Shown here: positions 9,396-19,120 of the stretch, in pieces
Layout of the letters: each line of letters begins with the position of its first letter
Numbering within the stretch: position 1 is the stretch's first letter
DNA from: Neochlamydia sp. S13
GTDB taxonomy: Bacteria; Chlamydiota; Chlamydiia; Chlamydiales; Parachlamydiaceae
DNA length: 64,000 nucleotides
Direction: 5' to 3'
Assembly: GCF_000648235.2 (NCBI RefSeq)
Contig: NZ_AP017978.1
Span: forward strand, 62,001-126,000
Notes under the pieces: generated by a model
Databases searched by the model: none
Seen by the model: only the letters and a program-made list of their open reading frames with translations
Told to the model about the DNA's origin: nothing
Made by a program: the position numbers and the translations under genes

Positions 9396-11291
9396 ATGAT
9401 GTCTATAAATGTGGAAGATCCTTTTAGTTGCTTAAGGCAAAGCTTTTTAGAAATCGATCCTGCTCGAAAAAAACTACTTTTGAATCAACTCTCTTATTCT
9501 AAGCGAGAAGATCTTCTTAGAATCATTCGTCAGGGTGCTAAGGCGCAAGTTAGTAAAGAAAGTTTTCTCTTTCTAAAAAGCCAAGTAAAAAGCATTCATC
9601 ATTTAACGCCTAATTTAACAAGCAGACGCAATTATTCTATTCTTTCTCAAATGCTTGCCAAATGCAAAGCCATGGTAAAGCATCTACTAGCTTTTTTCAA
9701 TATTATGACTGCTATGGCTACTCACTTAGTGGCTCAAAAGATTTTGTTTAAAAATAAAGCTTCCGTAAAACAAAAACCCTACATTACTGAGCTGGCTTTT
9801 CTAAAGCTTCTTCAGGCGGTCCCCAGCTCTCAGGAAGATAGCTATAAAATCAACTTCGCAAAGTTACTAGCCGAGCATGGATATGCGGCCGAGTTTAAAA
9901 ATATTGAATTTTCTGCTAACTTTCAATTTTTTAAAAATGCTGATTTAGAAGGAATTGTTTTTACCCATTGTACCCTTCGATGGAATCATTTTGGAAAATC
10001 AAGATTAGAAAATGTGGTTTTTCAGGGATGTAATTTATCGAATATATCTTTTATGAATACCTCTCTTACAAATTGCTTCTTTAATCACTGTGAAATGCGA
10101 GAAGTGATGTTTACAGCAGCCGAGCTGGATAGCACTTCGTTTAAAAGTAGCTCGCTTATTACTTGTAGTTTTGAGGACGCCACTCTACGCCAATGTTCTT
10201 TTCATAAAGTTATTATGCCAGCCACACATTTTCTTGAAGCAGTAGTCATTGATACTGCCATCCAAAAAAGCGAATTAAAGAATACCGTATTTTTTGGCAA
10301 CTTAGATAAGTTTGATTTTCCTGCCAATGATTTGTCTCGTCAAAGTGCTATAATTTCTAAACCCATTACAGCTATTCTGGTCCATCCTGAGAATCGAGGG
10401 TTAAGTGTTCCCAAAGTATTCATCAAATTAGATAAGATTGCTGGCTTACTGCCTCTTCGCATCACCCTTCAACCCCAAAAACTTACTAAAGAAGCTACAA
10501 ATCAAGAAGCTGACATTTTAATCAATAAAGTAGGCTCCTATCACAAAAGTAAAGCTCCTATTCCTCAACGCATCATGCATGCTGTAGCTGAAAATCCTCA
10601 TCTCTACCCCAGCTGTGCCTCAATTTTAAAAAAAGCTCATACATTAGCCTCTGAAGTAGATTCTTTCTTTTTGCCTGGTGGCGAAGATATCCCCCCTGCC
10701 CTTTATGGAAGAAAACAGGAAGAGCTGACAGAATGGGATAGAGATTATCGTCGTTCTTTTCTAGAATTATCCATGATGCATTACGTCCATCATCAAGGGC
10801 TTCCTTTAATGGCTAATTGCCGAGGCTTCCAGCTAGCCAATGTTTATTTTGGAGCTCAGCTTGAGCAACATGTGGAGGGACATAACAATGTCTTACAAAT
10901 ATTACCTGGTGCAAAAAAATCTTATCACGGGCTTTCTTATAAAGCTTTAAAAAAGCCTATGATTAGCTTAAGCTCCCACCATCAGGGGGTTCCTACGGAA
11001 TTAGCAGCCACTGAATTTATTGAGCCTTTAATAGAATATGAGGGCTTAGTAAAGGCTTCAGAAGCTAAATACTCGGGAGCAGCTCCCCTAATATTATTGC
11101 AATTTCATCCTGAATTTCTCAAAGCTCAAACTGCTCATACATTTTTTTTAGAGATCATTGATAAAGCCCTAAACTTCATCCTGTCTAAAAGAAACGATCT
11201 CTTTTGGAAAATATTTTTCGACAGTGCTAACACCCACCGCTACCGCAAAATTACCTTAGCGGCTTTAAAAAATTCTGCGAAATTTCATTAG
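9396..11291 (+). CDS. Pentapeptide-like repeat protein fused to a class I glutamine amidotransferase-like (peptidase C26) domain
   Basis: 631 residues. Residues 1-~130 are helical with one hydrophobic stretch (AFFNIMTAMATHLVA, ~105-120). Residues ~165-300 are degenerate pentapeptide-type repeats: recurring F/L every fifth residue in FSANFQFFKNADLEGIVF, CNLSNISFMNTSLTNCFF and similar. The C-terminal ~320-600 is like gamma-glutamyl-GABA hydrolase: LPGGEDIPPALYG near 427, nucleophile elbow MANCRGFQL near Cys 475, SSHHQGVP, and FHPEF near 570 giving the His-Glu pair. The triad Cys-His-Glu is complete. The C26 part cleaves gamma-glutamyl bonds in known members; why it is joined to a beta-helix is unknown. 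ATG at 9396 or 9399 follows TAAGGAAAA. The closing FILSKRNDLFWKIFFDS looks like an added tail. Confidence 0.75.
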   Translation: MMSINVEDPFSCLRQSFLEIDPARKKLLLNQLSYSKREDLLRIIRQGAKAQVSKESFLFLKSQVKSIHHLTPNLTSRRNYSILSQMLAKCKAMVKHLLAFFNIMTAMATHLVAQKILFKNKASVKQKPYITELAFLKLLQAVPSSQEDSYKINFAKLLAEHGYAAEFKNIEFSANFQFFKNADLEGIVFTHCTLRWNHFGKSRLENVVFQGCNLSNISFMNTSLTNCFFNHCEMREVMFTAAELDSTSFKSSSLITCSFEDATLRQCSFHKVIMPATHFLEAVVIDTAIQKSELKNTVFFGNLDKFDFPANDLSRQSAIISKPITAILVHPENRGLSVPKVFIKLDKIAGLLPLRITLQPQKLTKEATNQEADILINKVGSYHKSKAPIPQRIMHAVAENPHLYPSCASILKKAHTLASEVDSFFLPGGEDIPPALYGRKQEELTEWDRDYRRSFLELSMMHYVHHQGLPLMANCRGFQLANVYFGAQLEQHVEGHNNVLQILPGAKKSYHGLSYKALKKPMISLSSHHQGVPTELAATEFIEPLIEYEGLVKASEAKYSGAAPLILLQFHPEFLKAQTAHTFFLEIIDKALNFILSKRNDLFWKIFFDSANTHRYRKITLAALKNSAKFH

Positions 11292-11380
11292 CAAATTTTT
11301 CTGAGAGCACGCTTAGTTTTTCTTATGAGAGCCATAGAGTTATAGTCTAAAAAACTTAAATCTACTTACCAAGCCCTCTA

Positions 11381-11449
11381 AAAGCTGTCTTTTTACTTAA
11401 GGAGAAAGTTTCATAAAATAGGGGGTGGCATAAGGAGCATCTCAAAAGC
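11381..11449 (+). repeat. Dispersed intergenic repeat, copy A
   Basis: About 69 bases, starting AAAGCTGTCT, with core AGGGGGTGGCATAAGGAG and ending CTCAAAAGC. It matches copy B at 58143-58212 at roughly three of four positions with one single-base indel. It lies in the gap between convergent genes. No open frame crosses it. It may be the end of an old mobile element or a family of intergenic repeats. Confidence 0.5.
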
Positions 11450-11575
11450 TGATCATATGCTTTAAAAAAATTGGCTCCCTAGCCTGAAAAGAGAATCATC
11501 TGGCTAACCGTTGTCCCTCTATAAAAGCCTATTTTTTTTAAAATCTAAGATCGATTAGAAAGCTGCTTAAAAAGC

Positions 11576-12742
11576 CTATGATTTATTATTTTTATGAGCA
11601 ACCGCCCGTTTTCTAGGGTGATTACGCTCTGGAGGGGGATTCCCTATCCAGATAGGCTTACGTCGAATATGATGGAGGACACGGCTTAAAGACTTTAACT
11701 CTTTTTCTGTCACTAAAGTAACGACAACTCCTGCACGCTCTTGGCGCCCCGTACGGCCAGAGCGATGAACATAGACATCCGGGCTATCAGAAAGTTGATA
11801 AATAAAAACATGAGTAATATTAGAAAAATCTAAACCTCTTGCCGCAATATCGGTAGCTACTAGATAACGAATTTTACCATGGCGAAACTTGTTTGTAATT
11901 ATAGAACGCACATCTTGCCCCAATCCCGCATGCAATAAATCGACGTCCGCAATTTTACGTTGCAACGTCCGACAAACTTTTTCGCATTGGATTCTTGAAT
12001 GGCAAAAGATAATGGTTTGCTTAGGTTTTAATTCTTCTAGTAGGCTAAGTAAAGCTTGATCCCGCTGATCGTAACGGCAATATAAAAAGCGATGCTCTAT
12101 GGACTCTGGAGAGACTTCATCAGACAACAAAGAGATTTCTTGTGGAGCTTTCATATGTTTTTTTGCCATGCTACGAATCTCTTCTTGCATCGTCGCAGAA
12201 AATAATAGCGTCTGATGCTCATGGACCAGGCAATTAATGATAAAGGCCAGGTCATCATAAAAACCCATGCCCAGCATTTCATCAGCTTCATCTAGAACTA
12301 GGATATCTACTTGTGTCAAGTCGATTTGCCGGCTATAGATAAAGTCAATCAAACGCCCTGGTGTAGCTACTAACACTTGCACGCCAGATTTTAGTTTAGT
12401 TTGCTGCATGGTCGCATCTTCCCCTCCAAAAATAGCAAAAGCTTTCACTTTTTTTTCATAGCCAATTTTTTGAGTTTCAGTTGCATATTGCATGGCAAGT
12501 TCACGCGTAGGAACAATGATAAGAGCTTGTACGTGAGGAGAGTCAGGATTTACTTTATTACAAATCGGAATGGCACATGCGGCTGTTTTACCTGAGCCTG
12601 TTTTAGACAAGGCGATAAGATCTTTTCCTTGCAGTATCAAAGGGATAGTTTGAACTTGAATAGCAGAAGGTTGTTTGTATTGCATCCTTTCAAGAGATTT
12701 AAGAATCAAAGGATCTAAGTTCATATTTTCAAATAATGTCAT
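11576..12742 (-). CDS. DEAD-box RNA helicase
   Basis: 388 residues from the ATG at 12742. Q motif region (FENMNLDP...QPSAIQVQTIP), Walker A SKTGSGKTA, PTRELA, TPGR, DEAD, SAT, and C-terminal HRSGRTGR are all present, so both RecA domains are complete. It unwinds short RNA duplexes; RhlE/CshA-like sizes and a short basic tail (HPRKRAVAHKNNKS) fit a role in ribosome assembly or RNA decay. The ATG overlaps the stop of the upstream SDR gene as ATGA, so translation is probably coupled. A GTG six bases further upstream is a possible alternative start but gains only two residues. Confidence 0.92.
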   Translation of the reverse strand: MTLFENMNLDPLILKSLERMQYKQPSAIQVQTIPLILQGKDLIALSKTGSGKTAACAIPICNKVNPDSPHVQALIIVPTRELAMQYATETQKIGYEKKVKAFAIFGGEDATMQQTKLKSGVQVLVATPGRLIDFIYSRQIDLTQVDILVLDEADEMLGMGFYDDLAFIINCLVHEHQTLLFSATMQEEIRSMAKKHMKAPQEISLLSDEVSPESIEHRFLYCRYDQRDQALLSLLEELKPKQTIIFCHSRIQCEKVCRTLQRKIADVDLLHAGLGQDVRSIITNKFRHGKIRYLVATDIAARGLDFSNITHVFIYQLSDSPDVYVHRSGRTGRQERAGVVVTLVTEKELKSLSRVLHHIRRKPIWIGNPPPERNHPRKRAVAHKNNKS

Positions 12743-13548
12743 TGGCACCGTTTTTTAATATTATTCGCAAGAATTTTTATTGATATAAAATTAGGGATAA
12801 AATGACGAAATAAAACAGCTAAGCGGTATTTCCAGTTAAAAACATTGATAGTTTTTAAGTTTTTAATTTGCTTCCATATCTGTTCAGCAGCAAATTGAGA
12901 AGTCATAATGCCCTTTTTATTAATTGCAGGATTTCCTCCTGCGCGGATTCTAAAATTAGTGTCGACCATACCTGGGCAAGCTACTAGCACCCTTATCCCT
13001 TTTGAACGCAGCTCATAATCTAAAGAATAGGACAGCTTATTCACAAAGCTTTTAGAAGCAGCATATACGGAGAGATATGGAAATGTAAAGAATGCAGCCA
13101 CCGAAGAAACATTCATAATTATTCCTGTTTTATTGGCTTTTTCCATAGCTTTAGCGGCCTCAAGACTTAATTCAAGTAAAGCTACACTGTTAACCTCTAA
13201 TATTTGCATCTGTTGTTCTGTAGAATAATTAGTAGCTTCATCATATAAAGCAAAACCCGCATTATTGATAATCAGATCCGGGGCTTGCTGACGAATAATC
13301 TTTACGAGAGCTTGTCTTCCTTCCGAGGTAGAAAGGTCGGCGGCGACAATTTCTACACTTACTTTTTGTCTTAAGACTTGCGCAGCTTTTTCTAACTGAA
13401 CAAGATGACGACCACTTATAATTAAACGAATGCCCTCAGCAGCTAAAACCTCACAAAGAGCATAGCCAATTCCCGAGGTGGCGCCGGTCACTAATGCTAA
13501 AGAAGGGGTTGGCACTTTACGCCTCACAGGAAGGGATTGTTTCACCAT
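12739..13548 (-). CDS. Short-chain dehydrogenase/reductase (DltE-like)
   Basis: 269 residues from ATG 13548. Cofactor motif TGATSGIG near residue 20, NNAG, the catalytic Ser in NVSSVAAF, and YAASK (Tyr-x3-Lys) are present, a classical NAD(P)-dependent SDR. The substrate is not evident. A GTG 42 bases upstream would extend the protein but sits deeper inside the preceding gene, so the ATG is preferred. It overlaps the end of the HD-phosphodiesterase gene by 32 bases, and its stop overlaps the start of the helicase, giving a three-gene leftward operon. Confidence 0.85.
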   Translation of the reverse strand: MVKQSLPVRRKVPTPSLALVTGATSGIGYALCEVLAAEGIRLIISGRHLVQLEKAAQVLRQKVSVEIVAADLSTSEGRQALVKIIRQQAPDLIINNAGFALYDEATNYSTEQQMQILEVNSVALLELSLEAAKAMEKANKTGIIMNVSSVAAFFTFPYLSVYAASKSFVNKLSYSLDYELRSKGIRVLVACPGMVDTNFRIRAGGNPAINKKGIMTSQFAAEQIWKQIKNLKTINVFNWKYRLAVLFRHFIPNFISIKILANNIKKRCQ

Positions 13549-15697
13549 GAGCTGTTTCTTTTTTAAGCTCTTTGGTAGGATATTTGACACGAGAGTGACC
13601 TGAAGCCACCAGCGTTTTAATCAATGTTTCTTTCACCATCGCTAATTCTTCAAACGTCAGTAAACAATCATCAAACTGTCCATCATCTGCTTTTTCACGA
13701 ATCAAGCGGTTAGACAACTCGGATAAAGTATGCTCAGTCACTTTATCTAAAGATCTTGAAGCGGCCTCTAAGGTATCCGCAATCATAATGATGACAGATT
13801 CTTTGCTACGCGGCCTGGGTCCTGAATAGCGGAAATCTTTTTCATCCACCAGATTGATATCCCCCTCCATTTTTTCTAATTGCTTACGATAAAAATAATA
13901 GACCCGTGTAGTTCCATGATGTTCTTTAATAATATCGATGAATTGTTCAGGCAGACCTGCTTTGCGCCCCATGGCTACACCTTCACTGACGTGAGCTAAA
14001 ATCACCTGAGCTGATTCTAAAGGCGTTAACAATTGGTGAATATTCATCCCCCCTTGTTGGTTTTCAGTAAAATACTGAGGAGTTGCCAACTTGCCCACAT
14101 CATGATACAGCGTGGCCACCCTACAAAAAAGTCCATTAGCTCCTATGGCAGAAGCAGCTGACTCTGCTAAATTACCCACGACTACTGAATGTTGATAGGT
14201 GCCGGGGGCTTCTATAGTCAAACGGCGTAGCAGATCATTATTAGGATCCATGTACTCCATCAAAGTAACATCGGTCATGATGCGAAAAACGGACTCGAAA
14301 AGAGGTAAAAGTCCTACGACTAGGATAGCACTTAAAAGTAGAAAAAAAGCTACGCACATAATATCAGGAAAAAGAGAAAAATTCCATAAAGAATTATTAT
14401 AGAAAGACATCGCTAATATTAGTCCTACTGCACTAACCCAAGCTTTGCCGCAGACTACAAATATCTCTTTACGTTTGCGCAGCGAATGAGTACTTAAGAT
14501 AGCCACTAGGGCAGTGGCTAAGTTTAGAATCATAAATCCTTGCCGATCAAACGCCAGGGTCATAGTGAAAATAAAGGTTAAAAGAGCGCTTACAAAAGTG
14601 GCAACAGCTGAATTCATCAAACTACAAAGTAAAATAGCTGCAAAGGGAACGAATAGAGGATAACGAACCACTTCAATCAGATTGATTTTAGAGTTAAGTA
14701 AAAAAAACTCGGTAATCTTAGTTAATCCTAGCGTAAGGAGCACAATAGTAACAATCAGAAATAGCTTACGGTTGGAGGTCAGTATAGAGGGGCTATTAAC
14801 ATGAAAATAGGCTACGCAAATGCCTGTCAAAAGTAAGGTCATCACAAAGCTACCCAGCAAAGTCAAAGGATGCCATAAGTTGCGGCTTTCCCCTAAAGCT
14901 TTTTTCATGGCTTGCAACATGGCAATATGCCGAGCAGTTACTTTATCACCCTGATTTATTATCCGGCTTCCTGCACTTACATGCGTATACTTATCAGGCA
15001 CTAAAGCTTGAATTTTTCTACTAATGTAGCGATAAGCGGGAAAATCCTCTTGAACTTTCCAGGTCATCGCTTGAAAATAGTCAATAATAAAATTAGCCGT
15101 TACACTTGATATAAAAGTGGGAGGAAAAGTAAATTCTTTGACATAATCCCAAACTGCTGAAGGAATGATAACATCCTCCATTTCTTCTGGGGTGTAAGCT
15201 AAATAATTTTCCGTTGATAACCCGATGTCTTGCATCTTCTGCATCGTACGGGGATCAGTAAAACGCAGTTTGAGAAGAGCTTTTTCCAGGGCATCTACCC
15301 CTTTATACATTTCTTCAAAAGTGCTTTTTTCTGAATATTTGCGCCAATCCTGATTATAGATAAGAAAATTTTCAAATTCTATTCGTCTTTGCCGTACACA
15401 TTTTTCAGATAAAGCATAAATCTTGCCTACATCTTTAACCACTTCTTGTTTTAAAATGATGGTGGCTTCTTCATCATAAAAGTCAAAATCCACCTGTGTA
15501 ACAGTATAGTTAGGAGCAATACTATTTAACTCAAGCACTTCTACACGAACTTCTCGAAAGTGGAGAAAAGCAAAAAAGCAAATGAAAAAAATAGTACCAA
15601 TGAGTAAACGTATTCCAAAACTTTTGTCAAAAAAACCTTGCTCGCGGGAAAACTTTAACTCATTATAGTTGGCAATCTCGCTCGCTTTGTCATTCAT
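13517..15697 (-). CDS. 7TM-7TMR-HD phosphodiesterase (PgpH-like, cyclic-di-AMP)
   Basis: 726 residues. An N-terminal membrane helix (~28-46, RLLIGTIFFICFFAFL) is followed by a ~220-residue extracytoplasmic 7TMR-HDED-type region, then about seven helices (~280-480). The cytoplasmic HD domain begins with EAPGTYQHSVVVGNLAE near residue 500; metal ligands are visible as H...HD (TLYHDVGK) and H-H further on (ILAHVSEG, IKEHHGT). PgpH proteins of this architecture hydrolyse c-di-AMP, and chlamydiae make c-di-AMP with DacA, so a role in turning over this signal is a reasonable inference. First gene of the operon with the SDR and helicase genes. Confidence 0.88.
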   Translation of the reverse strand: MNDKASEIANYNELKFSREQGFFDKSFGIRLLIGTIFFICFFAFLHFREVRVEVLELNSIAPNYTVTQVDFDFYDEEATIILKQEVVKDVGKIYALSEKCVRQRRIEFENFLIYNQDWRKYSEKSTFEEMYKGVDALEKALLKLRFTDPRTMQKMQDIGLSTENYLAYTPEEMEDVIIPSAVWDYVKEFTFPPTFISSVTANFIIDYFQAMTWKVQEDFPAYRYISRKIQALVPDKYTHVSAGSRIINQGDKVTARHIAMLQAMKKALGESRNLWHPLTLLGSFVMTLLLTGICVAYFHVNSPSILTSNRKLFLIVTIVLLTLGLTKITEFFLLNSKINLIEVVRYPLFVPFAAILLCSLMNSAVATFVSALLTFIFTMTLAFDRQGFMILNLATALVAILSTHSLRKRKEIFVVCGKAWVSAVGLILAMSFYNNSLWNFSLFPDIMCVAFFLLLSAILVVGLLPLFESVFRIMTDVTLMEYMDPNNDLLRRLTIEAPGTYQHSVVVGNLAESAASAIGANGLFCRVATLYHDVGKLATPQYFTENQQGGMNIHQLLTPLESAQVILAHVSEGVAMGRKAGLPEQFIDIIKEHHGTTRVYYFYRKQLEKMEGDINLVDEKDFRYSGPRPRSKESVIIMIADTLEAASRSLDKVTEHTLSELSNRLIREKADDGQFDDCLLTFEELAMVKETLIKTLVASGHSRVKYPTKELKKETAHGETIPSCEA

Positions 15698-16072
15698 ATT
15701 ATTTTATCCTAATCTTCTATAAATTCTTGTTCCCATCCTATAGTATGCTTAGTGAACCAAGAGTTACATCAAATTGCCATCATAACATATTAATTAAAAT
15801 TAATCCCCATTTTTATTTGTTGCTGCACCCTCAAATCATGAGCCATGCCCTGCTGCAAAGATAAATAAGACAATTTTTTAGAGCCTAGGCCCATTAATTA
15901 GATCTGCTAACTTTTTTTCTTTCGTGTTAGCATCTCTCTTGCAGAGCCCCATTCTAGCTAATTTTTTTTTCTCACGGGTCAAGAATATCAGTTTTATTAT
16001 TTATTTCTTGCAGCATATTGGCTGCTTTCTTCAGAATCAGTTACTCAATTCCTTTAGCTGCCCGATTTACCC
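15698..16072. other. Divergent intergenic region
   Basis: 375 AT-rich bases between the leftward HD-phosphodiesterase gene and the rightward epimerase gene. A small hairpin GCAGC-ATATTG-GCTGC (16010-16025) followed by TTTCTTC lies about 50 bases before the epimerase start. No open frame of note and no clear promoter pair; both genes must be transcribed from here. Confidence 0.4.
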
Positions 16073-17056
16073 ATGCATAAGAGTAATAAAAAAAAAGTAT
16101 TAGTTACCGGTGGAGCTGGCTTCATTGGCTCTACTGTGAACAAGTTACTTCATGAAGCCAGCTACGATACTGTCATTTTGGATAACTTAAGCCAAGGCAA
16201 ACGCAACCGCGTAAAATGGGGAACTTTTATTGAAGGCGATATGAGTAATCCCCTTCTCTTAAAAAAGCTTTTTGCTAATCATCAGTTTGATGCCGTGATG
16301 CACTTTGCTGCCTTTATTAATGTAGGTGAATCTGTACATAGCCCCGAGAAATATTATATTAACAACGTGTCTCATACATTAAATTTATTGGAATGTATTA
16401 AAGAATTTAGTGTAAAAGCCTTTATATTTTCTTCCTCTGCAGCTGTTTATGGTTTACCCAAGGCTAACTTCATTTCTGAAGATCATCCCACTCATCCTAT
16501 TAATCCCTACGGTGAAACCAAGCTTACCATTGAGAAAATTTTAGATGATATGGATAGAGCTTATGGAATTAAATCTGCTAAACTGCGCTACTTTAATGCG
16601 GCCGGTGGGGATCCTGAAGGAAAAATCAAAAATGATTTTTCTGCGTCCTCCAATCTTATTCCTATTGTTCTTCAAGCGATCCTAGATAATCGGCCTGTCA
16701 CTGTCTTTGGAAAAGACTACCCTACTCCCGATGGAACTTGCTTAAGAGACTACATTCATATTTACGACTTAGCTACTGCTCATATAAGGGCCATGGAGAA
16801 ATTATTAGCTGGGGGCCCCACGGAAATTTATAATTTAGGAAATGGAAAGGGATTTAGTGTACAAGAAGTTCTTCTAGCTGCCGAAAAGGTTACCAAACAA
16901 AAAATTCAAGTCATTGAAGGGCCCCGACGTCCTGGAGATCCTCCTTGTCTTTTAGCCAATGCTTATAAAGCTAAACAAGAATTAAACTGGCAGATTAAAT
17001 ATCCTAGCCTTGAAGAGATGATTTACCACGCTTGGACCTCTTTGGAAAAAAAATAA
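16073..17056 (+). CDS. galE: UDP-glucose 4-epimerase (GalE-type)
   Basis: 327 residues, extended SDR fold. TGGAGFIGS at residues 12-20 binds NAD; SSSAAVYG gives the catalytic Ser/Thr region; YGETK supplies Tyr-x3-Lys; NAAGGDPEGKI and the RRPGDPP segment near 282 are typical of GalE. It interconverts UDP-glucose and UDP-galactose, supplying surface glycans. The ATG lacks a strong ribosome-binding site, but the next Met is too far inside. It stands alone. Confidence 0.9.
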   Translation: MHKSNKKKVLVTGGAGFIGSTVNKLLHEASYDTVILDNLSQGKRNRVKWGTFIEGDMSNPLLLKKLFANHQFDAVMHFAAFINVGESVHSPEKYYINNVSHTLNLLECIKEFSVKAFIFSSSAAVYGLPKANFISEDHPTHPINPYGETKLTIEKILDDMDRAYGIKSAKLRYFNAAGGDPEGKIKNDFSASSNLIPIVLQAILDNRPVTVFGKDYPTPDGTCLRDYIHIYDLATAHIRAMEKLLAGGPTEIYNLGNGKGFSVQEVLLAAEKVTKQKIQVIEGPRRPGDPPCLLANAYKAKQELNWQIKYPSLEEMIYHAWTSLEKK

Positions 17057-17080
17057 AGAAAATAATCACTTTGTCTTTAG

Positions 17081-17248
17081 ATGAAAAGCGAGCCTTTTAA
17101 TTTAAAGACAAATTTGATCTATCCATATTTATTTATCTATTCTTTAGGGCTGCTTCTTTCATTGGCTTTCTCCTTGCTAATTTGTATCCGACAGCTTACT
17201 CACTCACTGACTATTAAGTTTAAGATAGGCTCCTTAGGTAGTCCTTAA
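17081..17248 (+). CDS. Possible small membrane protein
   Basis: A 55-codon frame starts 25 bases after the epimerase stop. Residues ~12-42 (LIYPYLFIYSLGLLLSLAFS and onward) form one strong hydrophobic helix, flanked by KSEPFNLKTN and a basic RQLTHSLTIKFK. There is no clear ribosome-binding site and I know no homologue. The amphipathic flanks make chance less likely, but this remains speculative. The remaining 325 bases to dnaX hold nothing I can identify. Confidence 0.3.
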   Translation: MKSEPFNLKTNLIYPYLFIYSLGLLLSLAFSLLICIRQLTHSLTIKFKIGSLGSP

Positions 17249-17573
17249 TGCAATTCTATACTTAAATAAAACCTATCTTTAAGACAAGGGTTAGCCTCCA
17301 CATGCTAAATTTTCTTTTTGGAGGATAGAGCGATAGCTTCTTTAGCCAGTAGGTTTGATCTTCTTAAAGTTTTATATTTTCTTTTTCTTAAAAGGATGGC
17401 TTAAAAGTGGCCATTTTTCTTCATACAAGAACTACACCTTAGAAGAGCTTAATTAAGTTAACGGCCCATCCTGAGAAGGTTAGTAAGAACTTTTTTTGTT
17501 TGGCACAAATTCCTCCTTCCTTAAAATTACTCCAGGCAAGTAAGATAGATAAAAAAACATTCAAACATCTCTT

Positions 17574-19112
17574 ATGACCTCCTATCAAGTCCTGGCTAGA
17601 AAATACCGACCTCAAACTTTTGCTGAAGTTCTAAACCAAGATGCTATTGTAACGACGCTTAAAAATGCCATTAAGAATAATCGCCTTGCACAAGCTTACC
17701 TATTTTGTGGCTCTAGAGGAACAGGCAAGACTACATTAGCTCGCATTCTTGCCAAAGCATTAAATTGCCACCATCTTACTGAGCAGTTTGAGCCCTGCAA
17801 TCAATGTAAATCTTGCCAAGAAATCACTTCTGGTCATTCGCTAGACGTTCTAGAAATTGATGGAGCTTCTAATCGGGGGATTGACGATATTCGTCAAATT
17901 AATGAAACTGTAGGATATGCTGCCTCAGCGGGCGGATATAAAATCTACATTATCGACGAAGTCCATATGCTCACCAAAGAGGCTTTTAATGCTTTGTTGA
18001 AAACCCTTGAGGAGCCGCCTCCTAAAGTTAAGTTTTTATTTGCTACCACAGAGGCTCATAAAGTTCTGCCTACTATTTTAAGTCGCTGTCAACGTTTTAA
18101 TCTTAAACGCATCTCTCCCCTGCTCATCCAAGCAAAGCTGCGTAAGATTGCAGAAGAGCAAAGTATTCAAGTCGAAGATGAAGCCCTTCGTCTAATAGCT
18201 AACCATGCAGAGGGAGGGCTGCGCGATGCCGAATCTCTTTTTGACCAAGTTTTATCTTTTCACAATGGTTTGATTACTGCTTCCACTGTAGCTTGCATGT
18301 TAGGTATTGTAGAAAGCGACTACTTTTTCAAGTTAGATAAAGCCAGCCAAGAAAGCAATTTAGCCGTAGCTTTTGAGATCAGCGAAGAGGTATTTACCCA
18401 AGGTAAAGATATAGTTTATTTTGTAGAAAAATTAACAGAGCACTTTCGCAATATCTTGGTTGTCAAGCTCTCGGGTAAGCAAGCCCCTTTCTTGCATTTA
18501 TCGGAGGAAGAGCGCGATAAATATGCAGTTTCTGCTAAAGTGTATTCCCAAGAAGCTTGCTTAATGATTTTAGACTTTTTAGTGGAAGCCCATCATCAAA
18601 TTCGATTCGCTCCTTCGCCTAAAACAACTCTAGAAGCTTTACTATTACGGATTATTCGCGCTCAATCCCGAATCCCTGTAGACATTCTTGTGCGTCGCTT
18701 AGTAGATCTAGAGCAAAGAATAGGCAAAGAAGCATCTTCATTAGAAGGCTCTTCTAAAGCTGCAGCTGCACCACCTAGTGCTACACCAGCTATCTCTTCT
18801 GCGCCACCTAGTTCACCTATCAAGCCAGAAGCGCCTTCTCCTGCTCCTAAGTTAGAACCCTTAGCAGATAGAGCTGCAAAAGAAACCCCTTCATTAGCTA
18901 AAACTATTGATAAGCTTGCCTCTACTAGTGTTGATCCCACCCCTTCCCCTGCTGACTTAGGAATCGTAGAAATAGCAGAAAAGAAAGGCTTGCTTGCCAA
19001 TAGCAAAGTAATAAAAGAGAAGCTAGATCCTAGCAAGATAAGTCGCTATGATACGATTATGCAATTTGCAGCCGTAGAATTAGAAGGAACCATTCAAAAA
19101 AAATTAAGTTAA
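17574..19112 (+). CDS. dnaX: DNA polymerase III gamma/tau subunit
   Basis: 512 residues. Walker A GSRGTGKTT near residue 46, the zinc-binding cysteines in CHHL...CNQCKSC (~64-82), Walker B IIDEVHML, and the sensor LSRCQRF are intact. It is the clamp-loader ATPase of the replisome. The C-terminal third is a Pro/Ala/Ser-rich linker (KAAAAPPSATPAISSAPPSS) and a short tail, so the protein is between gamma and tau in size. It lies eight bases upstream of ybaB, a very common bacterial pairing. Confidence 0.93.
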   Translation: MTSYQVLARKYRPQTFAEVLNQDAIVTTLKNAIKNNRLAQAYLFCGSRGTGKTTLARILAKALNCHHLTEQFEPCNQCKSCQEITSGHSLDVLEIDGASNRGIDDIRQINETVGYAASAGGYKIYIIDEVHMLTKEAFNALLKTLEEPPPKVKFLFATTEAHKVLPTILSRCQRFNLKRISPLLIQAKLRKIAEEQSIQVEDEALRLIANHAEGGLRDAESLFDQVLSFHNGLITASTVACMLGIVESDYFFKLDKASQESNLAVAFEISEEVFTQGKDIVYFVEKLTEHFRNILVVKLSGKQAPFLHLSEEERDKYAVSAKVYSQEACLMILDFLVEAHHQIRFAPSPKTTLEALLLRIIRAQSRIPVDILVRRLVDLEQRIGKEASSLEGSSKAAAAPPSATPAISSAPPSSPIKPEAPSPAPKLEPLADRAAKETPSLAKTIDKLASTSVDPTPSPADLGIVEIAEKKGLLANSKVIKEKLDPSKISRYDTIMQFAAVELEGTIQKKLS

Positions 19113-19120
19113 GGAAATAT

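Noticed and set aside
13549-13590. GTG start for the SDR gene at 13590
   Set aside because: It adds a Lys-rich extension lying inside the previous gene and lacks a ribosome-binding site; ATG 13548 is enough for the fold.
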